A stretch of DNA of 64,000 nucleotides, from the NCBI GenBank assembly GCA_028279375.1, contig JANQNW010000014.1, forward strand, positions 20,346 to 84,345, in the 5' to 3' direction. Positions 52,748-61,154 of the stretch are shown piece by piece; position 1 is the first letter of the stretch; each line of letters opens with the position of its first letter. This DNA is from Phycisphaerales bacterium. Lineage in GTDB: Bacteria > Planctomycetota > Phycisphaerae > Phycisphaerales > UBA1924. The notes beneath the pieces were generated by a model that ran no database searches, had not been told where the DNA came from, and saw only the letters and a program-made list of their open reading frames with translations. The position numbers and the translations under genes were made by a program.

Positions 52748-53842
52748 ATGAAGGTGAATGGAGTTCACAAACTGACCTTGATCGTCGCGCTTGCGATCGC
52801 GCAGGCGGCTGCGGCGGGAGAGATCCAGCTCAAGGGCGCGGCGAGCGTCGCTCATGATCAGCCGATCACGCTCGGCGATGTCGCGACTCTGAAAGGCGCC
52901 GATGCGCAAGCGCTCGCCGGCATCGTCCTGCGGACGCAATCAACTGAGCATTCGGACGACACCGGCCTCGTGCATATCAGCATGCGCTACGTGCGAGAGA
53001 TCCTCGATGAAGAGCAGGTCAACTGGGGCAAGCTGGCCATCAGCGGCGACGACTGCGTCGTTCGAGTCCGAGGCGCGAAGCCTCGTACGCATGCGGTCCA
53101 GAAGGGCGCCGAGCAGGACCAGCCGTATGACCGTGGCGACCCGGCGCCAGTGCTCATCGACGAGCGGCCGACGGTCCGGAATCTCGTGGCGAAGACACTG
53201 GCGCGGCACTACGACGTGCGCCTGACTGATCTGAAGATTCTCTATCGCGAGAGCGATCAGGATTTTCTCGATCGCGTGGAATGGCATCGGCGTGTCGAGA
53301 TTCGACCGACGGCTTCCGGACGATCAGGCGTCACGCCGATTCGAATCCGGTTCTACGAGGATGAGCGCATTGTCGATGATCGCGCGATTCGCGTCACGGC
53401 GGAGGTGCGCAAGACTGCGGTCCTCCTGGCGACCGACGTCCGTCGCGGCGAGACGATCTCCGAGCGCCATGTGCGCGTACAGGATCGTTGGCTGTCGCCT
53501 GGTTCGCACACCATGGATTCGATCGACGAGGTCGTCGGTCAGAAGGTTCGATCGAAGCTGCACGCAGGCGCGCTGCTGCATCCAGAGGATCTCGAGCCGC
53601 CCGTGCTCATACGACGCGGCGAACTCGTAAACGTCAAATGTCTGAGCGGCTCGATCGTGCTTTCTGCGCGCGCACGGGCGATGGCTGATGGCGCCGAAGG
53701 CGAACTCATCGAACTTCGGCTTGACGGATCGAAGAAGTCATTCCTGGGGCGTGTCGATGCGCGCGGACGCGCGATCGTTGACGTCGACCAGATGCGCGGC
53801 ACGGCTCGCGCAGAGGGCGAGGAGCGAGGAGCAAGCTCATGA
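52748..53842 (+). CDS. flgA: Flagellar P-ring assembly chaperone FlgA
   Basis: A 364-residue periplasmic protein, longer than the E. coli form of about 220. It has a signal peptide (to about residue 23, AQAAAAG), an N-terminal extension, and the SAF/FlgA C-terminal region: ATDVRRGETISERHV, DEVVGQKVRSKLHAGALLHP, and VNVKCLSGSIVLSARARAMADG. FlgA helps FlgI form the P ring. It overlaps flgH by 4 nt. Translation may be controlled by the hairpin that covers its ribosome site. Confidence 0.88.
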   Translation: MKVNGVHKLTLIVALAIAQAAAAGEIQLKGAASVAHDQPITLGDVATLKGADAQALAGIVLRTQSTEHSDDTGLVHISMRYVREILDEEQVNWGKLAISGDDCVVRVRGAKPRTHAVQKGAEQDQPYDRGDPAPVLIDERPTVRNLVAKTLARHYDVRLTDLKILYRESDQDFLDRVEWHRRVEIRPTASGRSGVTPIRIRFYEDERIVDDRAIRVTAEVRKTAVLLATDVRRGETISERHVRVQDRWLSPGSHTMDSIDEVVGQKVRSKLHAGALLHPEDLEPPVLIRRGELVNVKCLSGSIVLSARARAMADGAEGELIELRLDGSKKSFLGRVDARGRAIVDVDQMRGTARAEGEERGASS

Positions 53843-54522
53843 TCAATCGAATCGGACTCGTACTGATCGTCGGCCTGGCGCAAGGCGCCGCGGCGCAGAG
53901 CCTCTTTCAGCAGTCCCCGGCGCCGACGCCCGATGGCGCCGCTGACGTTGACACCGCAGAGCCCCTCTACAACGTCTCGCTGATCGCGGTTCCGCCGAAG
54001 GAGCCGCGCACGTTCGCGATCAACGATCTCGTGACGATCGTGATCAACGAGCGCTCGAACGTGAAGCGTGAGCAGGCTATGGAGACGGAGAAAGACTATG
54101 AGATCCGCGCTTCGCATGTGCTGCCGCAGGATCTGCTGAAGTACATGTTCACGAAGGACAACGAGGATGACGTGACGGATCTCTCGACGATTCGTGTCGG
54201 GACGGATGTGGAGTTCAACGGTGAAGGCGAATACGAGCGCAAGGACAACATCAGCGGCAAGCTGACGGCGCGCGTCATTGATGTGAAGCCGAACGGCACG
54301 CTGCTGCTCGAAGCCAAGACGATGCTGCAGACGGACGAGGAAGTGCAGACGTTCCTCCTCAGCGGACTCTGCCGAACGGAAGACATCAATGAGGAGACGG
54401 GCGAGGTCGAATCGAATCGTCTGTATGACCTCAAGTACACGGTCCGCCACAGCGGACAGATGAAGAACGCGACGAAGAAGGGCATCTTCCCGCGTCTGTT
54501 CGAAACACTCTTCAACTTCTGA
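53839..54522 (+). CDS. flgH: Flagellar L-ring protein FlgH without a lipobox
   Basis: A 227-residue FlgH: NDLVTIVINERSNVKREQAM, GEGEYERKDNISGKLTARV, VKPNGTLLLEAK and the end LKYTVRHSGQMKNATKKG. The signal peptide (to about AQGAAAQ) has no Cys near its end, so the mature protein is not predicted to be a lipoprotein, unlike classical FlgH. It forms the outer-membrane ring around the rod. It is coupled to flgA by ATGA and followed by flgI. Confidence 0.92.
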   Translation: MINRIGLVLIVGLAQGAAAQSLFQQSPAPTPDGAADVDTAEPLYNVSLIAVPPKEPRTFAINDLVTIVINERSNVKREQAMETEKDYEIRASHVLPQDLLKYMFTKDNEDDVTDLSTIRVGTDVEFNGEGEYERKDNISGKLTARVIDVKPNGTLLLEAKTMLQTDEEVQTFLLSGLCRTEDINEETGEVESNRLYDLKYTVRHSGQMKNATKKGIFPRLFETLFNF

Positions 54523-54542
54523 TCAGAACGAGGCGGAGCTTC

Positions 54543-55658
54543 GTGAACACATACATGACCAGGAAAGTCGGACTGACTCACAGAATCCTGACCGGTTTCA
54601 TCGCATCGGTGGCGCTGCTCCTCCTCCCGGCGCCCGTCGCCCATGCGATGACCGTTCAGGACATTGTCCGGCTTGAGGGACAGGGCGAGTCCGTCCTCCA
54701 GGGATTTGGACTGGTGGTCGGTCTCCCGGGCACCGGCGACTCCGGCGCTGATCTCGTGGTGGCGCGACCGCTCGCGAATCTGCTTCGGGAGCAGGGAAAT
54801 CCGATCGAGAACTTCGAGGAGCTTGCGGCGTCGCGTTCGGTCGCGATCGTTGTCGTCAAGTGCACGATTCCCGAAGAGGGAGCCCGGCGCGATGACAAGT
54901 TCGACGTCAGCGTGAGCGCGGTGCACAACGCTGCGAGTCTCGAGGGTGGCGAGCTCTTCCTGACCCCGCTGCGTGGTCCCTTCCCGGGTGATCCGGTTTT
55001 CGCGATCGCTGAGGGCTCGATCCGGCTCGAGGACCTGAACGCCACGCGCGGCAGAGTTCGCGGCGGCGCCCGCATGCTCCGCGACATTACGATGAACTCC
55101 ATTCGCAGCGATGGCACGGTCTCGCTTGTGATCAATCCGAACTCGAGCGGCTGGACGACGTCGCAGCTTCTCGCGAGCATCATCAACGATCATCGCATCG
55201 GCCTCGATGCGGCGGATCGGGAGATCGCCTACGCCGTCGATGAGCGGCTCGTCCGCATCGAAGTGCCGGACGCGGAGCTCGCTGATCCGGCGAACTTCAT
55301 CGCAGACATTCTCAGCATTCGATTCGATCCGTCGTTGCTCTCGCTTCCGGCGACAGTGCTCGTGAATGAACGCACCGGGACGATCATCGTGACCGCTGAG
55401 GTTGAAATCAGTCCGGTGATCCTGAGTCACGGCGATCTCGTGATTACAACCGTCGCGCAGCCGGGCGCGGGGGGCGCCCCGGCTGCAGCGCGGCGTTGGC
55501 CGCAGATTGAGACGAACGTCCGAGATGTCGAGGCGGCGAAGCTGCAGGATCTCGTGGACGCGTTCGAGCAACTGGATGTGCCGGCCCGCGATCGCATCGA
55601 GATCCTGACGGAGCTCCACGCGACGGGTCGTCTTCACGCACAACTGGTGGTCAACTGA
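54543..55658 (+). CDS. flgI: Flagellar P-ring protein FlgI
   Basis: A 371-residue periplasmic ring protein with a signal peptide (to about residue 35) and the FlgI signatures VQDIVRLEGQGESVLQGFGL, VVGLPGTGDSG, LTPLRGPFPGD and, at the end, NVRDVEAAKLQDLVDAFEQL. GTG at 54543 is the assigned start; ATG at 54555 is possible. It needs FlgA for assembly and sits in the peptidoglycan layer. The stop shares a base with the flgJ start (TGATG). Confidence 0.95.
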   Translation: MNTYMTRKVGLTHRILTGFIASVALLLLPAPVAHAMTVQDIVRLEGQGESVLQGFGLVVGLPGTGDSGADLVVARPLANLLREQGNPIENFEELAASRSVAIVVVKCTIPEEGARRDDKFDVSVSAVHNAASLEGGELFLTPLRGPFPGDPVFAIAEGSIRLEDLNATRGRVRGGARMLRDITMNSIRSDGTVSLVINPNSSGWTTSQLLASIINDHRIGLDAADREIAYAVDERLVRIEVPDAELADPANFIADILSIRFDPSLLSLPATVLVNERTGTIIVTAEVEISPVILSHGDLVITTVAQPGAGGAPAAARRWPQIETNVRDVEAAKLQDLVDAFEQLDVPARDRIEILTELHATGRLHAQLVVN

Positions 55659-56104
55659 TGGCCACATTCTCCACCATCCCGGGCCTGACAGATCGTTCAG
55701 CGTCATTCGGCGCGCAACCTGGTCTCGCCGGCGGCGTCGGACTCCAGGACACGAACTCCGGTGGATTCGGCGGCGCGCTCACCCGCGCTCTGGGTGAATC
55801 CGGGAGAGCCGGAGAGACATCTCTCGAATCGCGAGCGCGGAAGTCGGCGGAGGAGTTTGTCTCGATGGCGCTCGTGCAACCGATTCTGAGCCAGCTTCGC
55901 GACACCAACCAGGCAGCGGCGCCATTTGCGCCCGGGCGCGGGGAGCGCATGTTCGGCGGACTCTGGGACGCAGAGATTGCGCAGCGCGTGACGTCCAGTC
56001 AGCGATTCGAGTTGGTGGACATCGTGGCAAGGCAGTTGCTTCGTCAGACTCACGTGAGCGCGGAAAGTGCGCCGCAGTCCAAGGGAGTCGCCATCGATGC
56101 CTGA
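55658..56104 (+). CDS. flgJ: FlgJ-like rod-binding protein without muramidase domain
   Basis: A 148-residue protein with a rod-binding domain: KSAEEFVSMALVQPILSQLR and GGLWDAEIAQRVTSSQRFEL. It corresponds to the N-terminal half of E. coli FlgJ; the C-terminal peptidoglycan hydrolase half is absent, as in many non-proteobacteria. Position after flgI supports the call. It overlaps the FlgN-like gene by 8 nt. Confidence 0.8.
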   Translation: MATFSTIPGLTDRSASFGAQPGLAGGVGLQDTNSGGFGGALTRALGESGRAGETSLESRARKSAEEFVSMALVQPILSQLRDTNQAAAPFAPGRGERMFGGLWDAEIAQRVTSSQRFELVDIVARQLLRQTHVSAESAPQSKGVAIDA

Positions 56105-56648
56105 GCTGATGACGTCACAAGCCGGAACGGAGTCGACTGAGAGCGTCAACCAGCTCGGTTCGTCGCTTCTGCTGGCGCTCCAGTCGATCAGGACAGCGTA
56201 CGAAGGCATCGAAGAGGCCATCGAGCTGCGCGAAGAGGCTATTCGCAGCGCTGATGTCAACGGGCTCGTGCGCGGCCTGAAGGTCGAGAACAACCTCGTG
56301 CAGCATGTTGCGGAGGAAGAGAAGCGCCGCATCGCGCTCGTCGCGTCCTTCGTCGATCTCTTTGGGGAGCCTCCGAGGCTGGGAGGGACCGTTTCGTGGA
56401 TTGCGGATCGCGTTGGCGGCGATCTTGGTGAGGATCTCCGAATCGCCGGCGATGACTTGCGCAAGACACTTGAGCGTGTCGGGAAGCGCAATGCGACATC
56501 GAAAGCGGCGGTCGAGTCGCTCGCAACGCACATGGAAGGCCTGCTGCGCTCCGCCACGGCGCAGCTGAGTCACACGGGCGCCTACGGGCGGCGCGGCGCC
56601 ATCGAGGCCGGACCGACCGTTGTGTCCGCCATCGATCTGACCACCTAG
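56097..56648 (+). CDS. flgN: FlgN-like export chaperone
   Basis: A 183-residue, mostly helical, acidic protein with long heptads (SIRTAYEGIEEAIELREEAI, DDLRKTLERVGKRNATSKAA). It lies directly before flgK, the known cargo of FlgN together with FlgL. The start at 56097 has GGGAG 9 nt upstream and lies within the flgJ end. FlgN proteins are poorly conserved, so the call relies on composition, size and location. Confidence 0.65.
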   Translation: MPELMTSQAGTESTESVNQLGSSLLLALQSIRTAYEGIEEAIELREEAIRSADVNGLVRGLKVENNLVQHVAEEEKRRIALVASFVDLFGEPPRLGGTVSWIADRVGGDLGEDLRIAGDDLRKTLERVGKRNATSKAAVESLATHMEGLLRSATAQLSHTGAYGRRGAIEAGPTVVSAIDLTT

Positions 56649-56668
56649 GAGCATCGAGCACAGCAGCA

Positions 56669-58402
56669 ATGGGTCTTGGCAGCTCTCTCCAACTCGGACT
56701 CAGCGCCCTGACGGCGAGTCAGGCAGGCATTCAGGTCGCGGGCGACAACCTCGCGAACGCGGCGACGCCTGGATTCCACCGGCGCGCGGCGACGCTGACG
56801 CCTGCGCGCGGCGCCATTGACTCGCAGAACGTCTTCTCGGGGCGAGGCGTGCAGATTGGGAAGATCGGGCGCCAGATCGATATCGCCCTGCAATCTCGCC
56901 TTCGCCAGGGCACGAGCCAGCTAATCTCCGCCCAGGTCGATGAGAGCGTGCTGCTGCAGGTCGAGGCGATCGTCTCGGACCTGACGAACCAGGGCCTGTC
57001 TGATCAACTGACTGAGTTCTTCAACGCATTCAGTGAACTGGCGAACAACCCGGCGTCATCGGAAAGCCGCACGCTTGTCGTGCAGCAGGGCGAGTCATTG
57101 GCGCAGTTTGCTCGTCAGCTTCGCTCTGATCTCGTGACTCTTCGTCAGCAGGTCGATCAGCAACTCGGGACCACCGTGAGCAGGGCGGACGAGTTGCTTC
57201 ACGAGATCGGCGCGCTGAATCGGAGCATTTCGCAGTCGGAACTCGGACGAGCCGAGGACGCCGGCCTGCGCGATCAGCGCGATCAGCTGTTAACTGAGTT
57301 GAGTGAACTCATTGAGATCAACACCGTTGCGCAGCCGAACGGCGCCGTGGACGTGTTCGTCGGATCGACGCCGATTCTGCTCGGCAACACCGTGCGAGGC
57401 ATTGAGGTTCGTACGGAGACGAACAATGGCGTGCTCGAGGTCGATGTCGTCGTGAAGTCGGACCAGGAGGTGCTGACGCCGCGATACGGTCGCATCGGCG
57501 GGCTCCTTGGTCAGCGCAGCGCGGCGATCCAGCAGACGATCGACGATCTCGACGCGCTGACGGCGAATGTGATCTTCGAGGTCAACAAGATTCACTCGTC
57601 CGGCCGCAGCTTTCCGGGCGCGACGGACATCGTGTCGGAACGCGGCTTGCCGTTGGCGGAACAGACGATCGCCTTCAACGATCCGGCGAACACGACCCTC
57701 GATGCTCTTCCGTTTGCGCCGAACAACGGTTCCTTCACTGTCTATGTCACCGACCAGGCGACAGGCCTCGTGCAGAAGACAGAGGTCTTCATCGATCTGG
57801 ACGGCATCGACAACACGGGCGCCGCGGGATTCGCGGATGACACGAATCTCACGACGCTGACGGCGGATCTGGACGCGATTGGCAACCTGAGCGCGACGAT
57901 TCTCCCGAATGGCACACTGCAGCTTACGTCGAGCCCGGGTTTTGACTTCGGATTCGCGGATGACTCATCGGGTGTGCTGGCGACGCTCGGGATCAACACG
58001 TTCTTCTCCGGCGACAGCGCGAGCGACATCGGCGTGCGCGAGGAGCTGATCGCGGATCCCAATCGAGTCGTCGCCGGTGTGGAGCCGGGTTCGAATGAGG
58101 CGGCGCTCTCGATTGCGATGTTGCGTGAGCGCGGCGTCGACAGTTTCGGCGGCAGGACAATCCTCGAGGGATGGCGACAGACGACTGAGCGTGTTGCGGT
58201 GGAAGGCGCTGCGGCGATCACGCGCTCCGGCGCGGCGCTGCAGGTGAAAGAGAGCCTCGAGGCGCAGCGCGCGGCCGTGAGCGGCGTGAGCGTTGACGAG
58301 GAGTCGGTCAATCTTCTGAATTACCAGCGTCAGTATCAGGCGGCGGCTCGATTCATTTCGACTGTCGATGAGCTGACGCAACTGCTGCTCTCTCTGGTGT
58401 AA
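56669..58402 (+). CDS. flgK: Flagellar hook-filament junction protein FlgK
   Basis: A 577-residue HAP1. N-terminus GLSALTASQAGIQVAGDNLA then NAATPGFHRRAATL; domain with TEFFNAFSELANNPASSESR; C-terminus VSVDEESVNLLNYQRQYQAA ARFISTVDEL (two adjacent stretches). These are diagnostic for FlgK. Length is typical. The next gene, flgL, begins 4 nt after the stop and has no ribosome site of its own, so it depends on coupling. Confidence 0.95.
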   Translation: MGLGSSLQLGLSALTASQAGIQVAGDNLANAATPGFHRRAATLTPARGAIDSQNVFSGRGVQIGKIGRQIDIALQSRLRQGTSQLISAQVDESVLLQVEAIVSDLTNQGLSDQLTEFFNAFSELANNPASSESRTLVVQQGESLAQFARQLRSDLVTLRQQVDQQLGTTVSRADELLHEIGALNRSISQSELGRAEDAGLRDQRDQLLTELSELIEINTVAQPNGAVDVFVGSTPILLGNTVRGIEVRTETNNGVLEVDVVVKSDQEVLTPRYGRIGGLLGQRSAAIQQTIDDLDALTANVIFEVNKIHSSGRSFPGATDIVSERGLPLAEQTIAFNDPANTTLDALPFAPNNGSFTVYVTDQATGLVQKTEVFIDLDGIDNTGAAGFADDTNLTTLTADLDAIGNLSATILPNGTLQLTSSPGFDFGFADDSSGVLATLGINTFFSGDSASDIGVREELIADPNRVVAGVEPGSNEAALSIAMLRERGVDSFGGRTILEGWRQTTERVAVEGAAAITRSGAALQVKESLEAQRAAVSGVSVDEESVNLLNYQRQYQAAARFISTVDELTQLLLSLV

Positions 58403-58406
58403 TCGC

Positions 58407-60458
58407 ATGGCTCGCATTCCCGTCAATCTCGCTCGCGTGCCCAACCTGCTGTCAACGTCGCTCCTGCAGCAGAGCATCACATCGACGAATGTTGAGATGC
58501 TGCGCCTGCAGGAGAAGCTGGCGTCGGGTAAAGAGATCAACCACTCGACCGATGATCCCGTGCGGTCGTCACTGATCAATGTGTTGCGCGAGCGCATCGC
58601 TGGAAGTGATCAGCGGCTTCGGAACTTCGAGCATGCGACGACCTCATTGGCGACGGTCGATAGCACGCTCTCTTCCGTGTCTGATCTCTTGCTCGAGGCG
58701 CGGGAGACCGCCTCCAGCCAGGTCGGTGTCGGCTCCAGCGCCGATTCGCGCGCCTCGCAGGCGGTTGTCATCAACTCGATTATCTCGGAGCTGGAGTTCG
58801 CGCTTAATTCGGAGTTCGCGGATCTCCACGTGTTTGGCGGCACGCGCACCGGGTCGCCTCCGATTGAGTCGTTCTTTGGCGGCTATCGATATCGAGGCGA
58901 AGGACGCGGCATCGTGACGGAGATCGGAAACGGGCTCGACACGCCGATCACGATCGGAGCGGACGAGGCCGTCGGCGGGCTGGCGTCTCGTATCGATGGC
59001 ACGCGCGATCTCAATCCGGAACTCACTGGTCAGACGAATCTGCAGTCGATACGCGGCGGTCGCAACGCCGGTGTGACACTCGGGCAGATCGAGATCGCGA
59101 TCACCGGCGGCGGCAATCCGACGCTGGTCGTTGATCTCTCGAACGCCTCATCGATCGGCGATGTCCAGGACACGATCGAGTCTGCAATCCGCGCAGCCGA
59201 GCCTGGCGCTCTCGCGGGGGCGTATCCGACGGGCGTCGGTCTCGACGGCGCCGGGCAGCGTTTCAGTTTCAATGTGAATGCCGGGTTCTCAATCGACATC
59301 AATGACGTCGGCGGCGGAACGACAGCCGCGGATCTTGGGTTGGATGCGTTCACGTATGACAACGCAAACCCGGATAATCCGGCTGTCGATCTCGATCCCC
59401 GATTGACGGAGTTCACGCGTCTGGGCGACCTGAATCCGGTGACGCCCTTCGCAGCTGGCGACATCGTCTTCAACAACGGTGGGCGCGTCGGGACGGTGAC
59501 GGTGACGAATGCGACGACGGTCGCCGAGTTCCAGCGCGCGGTCGAGGCCCTCGATCTGGGGATCCGCATCGAGATCGCGCCGGACGAGCGAACACTGAGC
59601 GTGGTCAATGAGATCTCGGGATCACTGCTCGCCGTCGAGGAATCGGGCGGGGGCACGCTGACGGCGACATCCCTGGGTATCCGGTCGTTCTCCGCTTCGA
59701 CGCCGACGTCGGTATTCAACTCCGGGCGCGGCGTGTCGATCGCGGATGGCGAGATCGATCCGATCAGCGGACTGCCGGATCCGGCGCGGAACGTCGATTT
59801 CGAGGTGACGCTGACGGATGGCACGCAGTTTGTCGTCGACTTCACGCCTGCTGATCTCGCAGACGTCGGCACGATCCTGGCGCGCATCAACGCTGATGCG
59901 GCGGGCGCCGGTGTGCCGGTGGGGGGCGGCGCCGGCCAGTTCCAGGCCGTGCTCGTCGATGGCGCCAACGGCATCGTCTTCGAGGATCGCCTTGGCGGCC
60001 CGGATCCGGTGAGCGTGCTCTCGCTCAATGGGCATGCGGCGGAGGACCTTGGTCTCCAGTCAGGGGTCTACACGCCGGGAGTTCCGGCAACATTTGCCGG
60101 AGAGGACCGCGCAAAGTTGCGCGTGGATGGGCTGTTCAGCGCTCTGATCGACCTCAGGGAGGCATTGCTCGCCAATGACGAGCGCGGCATCAACTTTGCG
60201 GGGGGGTTCCTCGAAGAGGAAGTCGAACGACTTGCCACGGCGCGCGCCACGGTGGGCGCACGCGCCAGTCGAGTCGAGGCGGCGCAGACACGTGAAGAGG
60301 ACTCTCAGCTTCTGGACGCTAGCGTGCGGAGCTCCCTGGAGGACCTCGATTTCGTGAAAGCGACAAGCGACTTCGCTCTTCTGCAATTGGTGCAGCAGGC
60401 CGGTTATCGAACGGCTGGCCTGTCGCAGCAGATTTCATTGCTCGACTTCCTGCGGTGA
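58407..60458 (+). CDS. flgL: Flagellar hook-filament junction protein FlgL, enlarged
   Basis: A 683-residue flagellin-family protein; ordinary FlgL is about 300-400. N-terminus TNVEMLRLQEKLASGKEINH then STDDPVRSSL and the C-terminus FALLQLVQQAGYRTAGLSQQ followed by ISLLDFLR mark FlgL. The extra middle part (about residues 180-590) contains repeated flagellin hook IN-like segments (TLVVDLSNASSIGDVQDTIE; VGTVTVTNATTVAEFQRAVE; FVVDFTPADLADVGTILARI). It forms the second junction ring under the filament. Confidence 0.92.
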   Translation: MARIPVNLARVPNLLSTSLLQQSITSTNVEMLRLQEKLASGKEINHSTDDPVRSSLINVLRERIAGSDQRLRNFEHATTSLATVDSTLSSVSDLLLEARETASSQVGVGSSADSRASQAVVINSIISELEFALNSEFADLHVFGGTRTGSPPIESFFGGYRYRGEGRGIVTEIGNGLDTPITIGADEAVGGLASRIDGTRDLNPELTGQTNLQSIRGGRNAGVTLGQIEIAITGGGNPTLVVDLSNASSIGDVQDTIESAIRAAEPGALAGAYPTGVGLDGAGQRFSFNVNAGFSIDINDVGGGTTAADLGLDAFTYDNANPDNPAVDLDPRLTEFTRLGDLNPVTPFAAGDIVFNNGGRVGTVTVTNATTVAEFQRAVEALDLGIRIEIAPDERTLSVVNEISGSLLAVEESGGGTLTATSLGIRSFSASTPTSVFNSGRGVSIADGEIDPISGLPDPARNVDFEVTLTDGTQFVVDFTPADLADVGTILARINADAAGAGVPVGGGAGQFQAVLVDGANGIVFEDRLGGPDPVSVLSLNGHAAEDLGLQSGVYTPGVPATFAGEDRAKLRVDGLFSALIDLREALLANDERGINFAGGFLEEEVERLATARATVGARASRVEAAQTREEDSQLLDASVRSSLEDLDFVKATSDFALLQLVQQAGYRTAGLSQQISLLDFLR

Positions 60459-60470
60459 CGCGGTTGGTCG

Positions 60471-60512
60471 GGATTCGGAGGTCCGTCACGCCTCGGCCGT
60501 GTGACGGAATCC
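60471..60512. other. Nested inverted repeat between flgL and fliW
   Basis: CCGTCAC (60483-60489) and GTGACGG (60501-60507) form a perfect 7-bp stem; an outer GGATT/AATCC arm (60471-60475 and 60508-60512) can extend it with an internal bulge that holds GGAGGT. There is no T-tract, so intrinsic termination is not supported. An mRNA processing or stability element is possible. Confidence 0.4.
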
Positions 60513-60566
60513 AGACAGGATGTCGCCCGTCGCGGAGCACGGGCCAACCAGGAAGGTAAGGCCGAC

Positions 60567-60579
60567 AAGTGGAGCACTT
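60567..60579 (+). promoter_or_regulatory. Hairpin presenting the fliW ribosome binding site
   Basis: AAGTG (60567-60571) and CACTT (60575-60579) can pair over GAG; if the closing G-C opens, the loop is GGAGC. The fliW ATG is at 60582, so the element again places GGAG of the ribosome site in a loop. It is weaker than the flgA, csrA and fliC versions. Confidence 0.4.
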
Positions 60580-60581
60580 TG

Positions 60582-61025
60582 ATGGAAGTGCGGACAACGA
60601 GATTCGGGACGGTTGAAATCGCGGAGGACCGCGTGATCAACTTCCCAAAAGGACTCTTGGGCTTCTCTGAGAAGAAGCAGTATTGCCTGCTGCAACCGGG
60701 CGACGACGCGTGTTTCTTCTGGCTGCAGTGCGTTGACGAACCGGGACTGGCCTTCGTCGTGACTGATCCGGCGATGTTCGTCCCGGACTACTCAGTGCCG
60801 ATTCGCGGTGAGCAGATGGAGTCACTCGAGCTCAGTTCGCTCGACGACGCCCAGGTCTTCGTGATCGTCAACAAGGTCGAGAACACGCTGACAGGCAATC
60901 TGCAGGGACCGCTTGTGATCAACACGCTGACTCGCAACGGCGAGCAGTTCGTTCTCGCCGAGAAGCGATGGACGACGCGTCATGAGTTGATCACGACGGA
61001 GAAGAAGGCTCGGGCCACGGCCTGA
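60582..61025 (+). CDS. fliW: Flagellar assembly factor FliW (CsrA antagonist)
   Basis: A 147-residue protein with the FliW signature TTRFGTVEIAEDRVINFPKG then LLGF and PLVINTLTRNGEQFVLAEKR. FliW binds flagellin and, when free, binds CsrA and stops it repressing flagellin translation. csrA and fliC follow, the full set for this partner switch. The start at 60582 has GGAG 7 nt upstream; an upstream in-frame ATG at 60501 would add 27 residues and is rejected. Confidence 0.95.
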   Translation: MEVRTTRFGTVEIAEDRVINFPKGLLGFSEKKQYCLLQPGDDACFFWLQCVDEPGLAFVVTDPAMFVPDYSVPIRGEQMESLELSSLDDAQVFVIVNKVENTLTGNLQGPLVINTLTRNGEQFVLAEKRWTTRHELITTEKKARATA

Positions 61026-61068
61026 GGCTGAACAGGAGTCGGGATGTCGCCAGCGGCGTCGTCCCACA

Positions 61069-61130
61069 CGGCGCGTCAAGGAGGACGCGCATTCATCGGG
61101 CGCAGTGCGCTTCGGGGATGCCCCGCGCAC
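61069..61130 (+). promoter_or_regulatory. csrA leader with a strong GGA-loop hairpin (candidate autoregulatory CsrA site)
   Basis: GCGCGTC (61071-61077), loop AAGGAG (61078-61083) and GACGCGC (61084-61090) make a perfect 7-bp hairpin with GGA in a six-base loop. A second stem, GTGCGC (61105-61110) with GCGCAC (61125-61130) plus inner GGGG/CCCC, follows before the csrA ribosome site. The start at 61155 is 64 nt after the first hairpin. Confidence 0.6.
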
Positions 61131-61154
61131 GCGCAGTAGGAAGGAGCCGACTCG

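Noticed and set aside
54096..55706. 536-residue minus-strand frame over flgH and flgI
   Set aside because: Antisense to two well-supported flagellar genes and without a family match.
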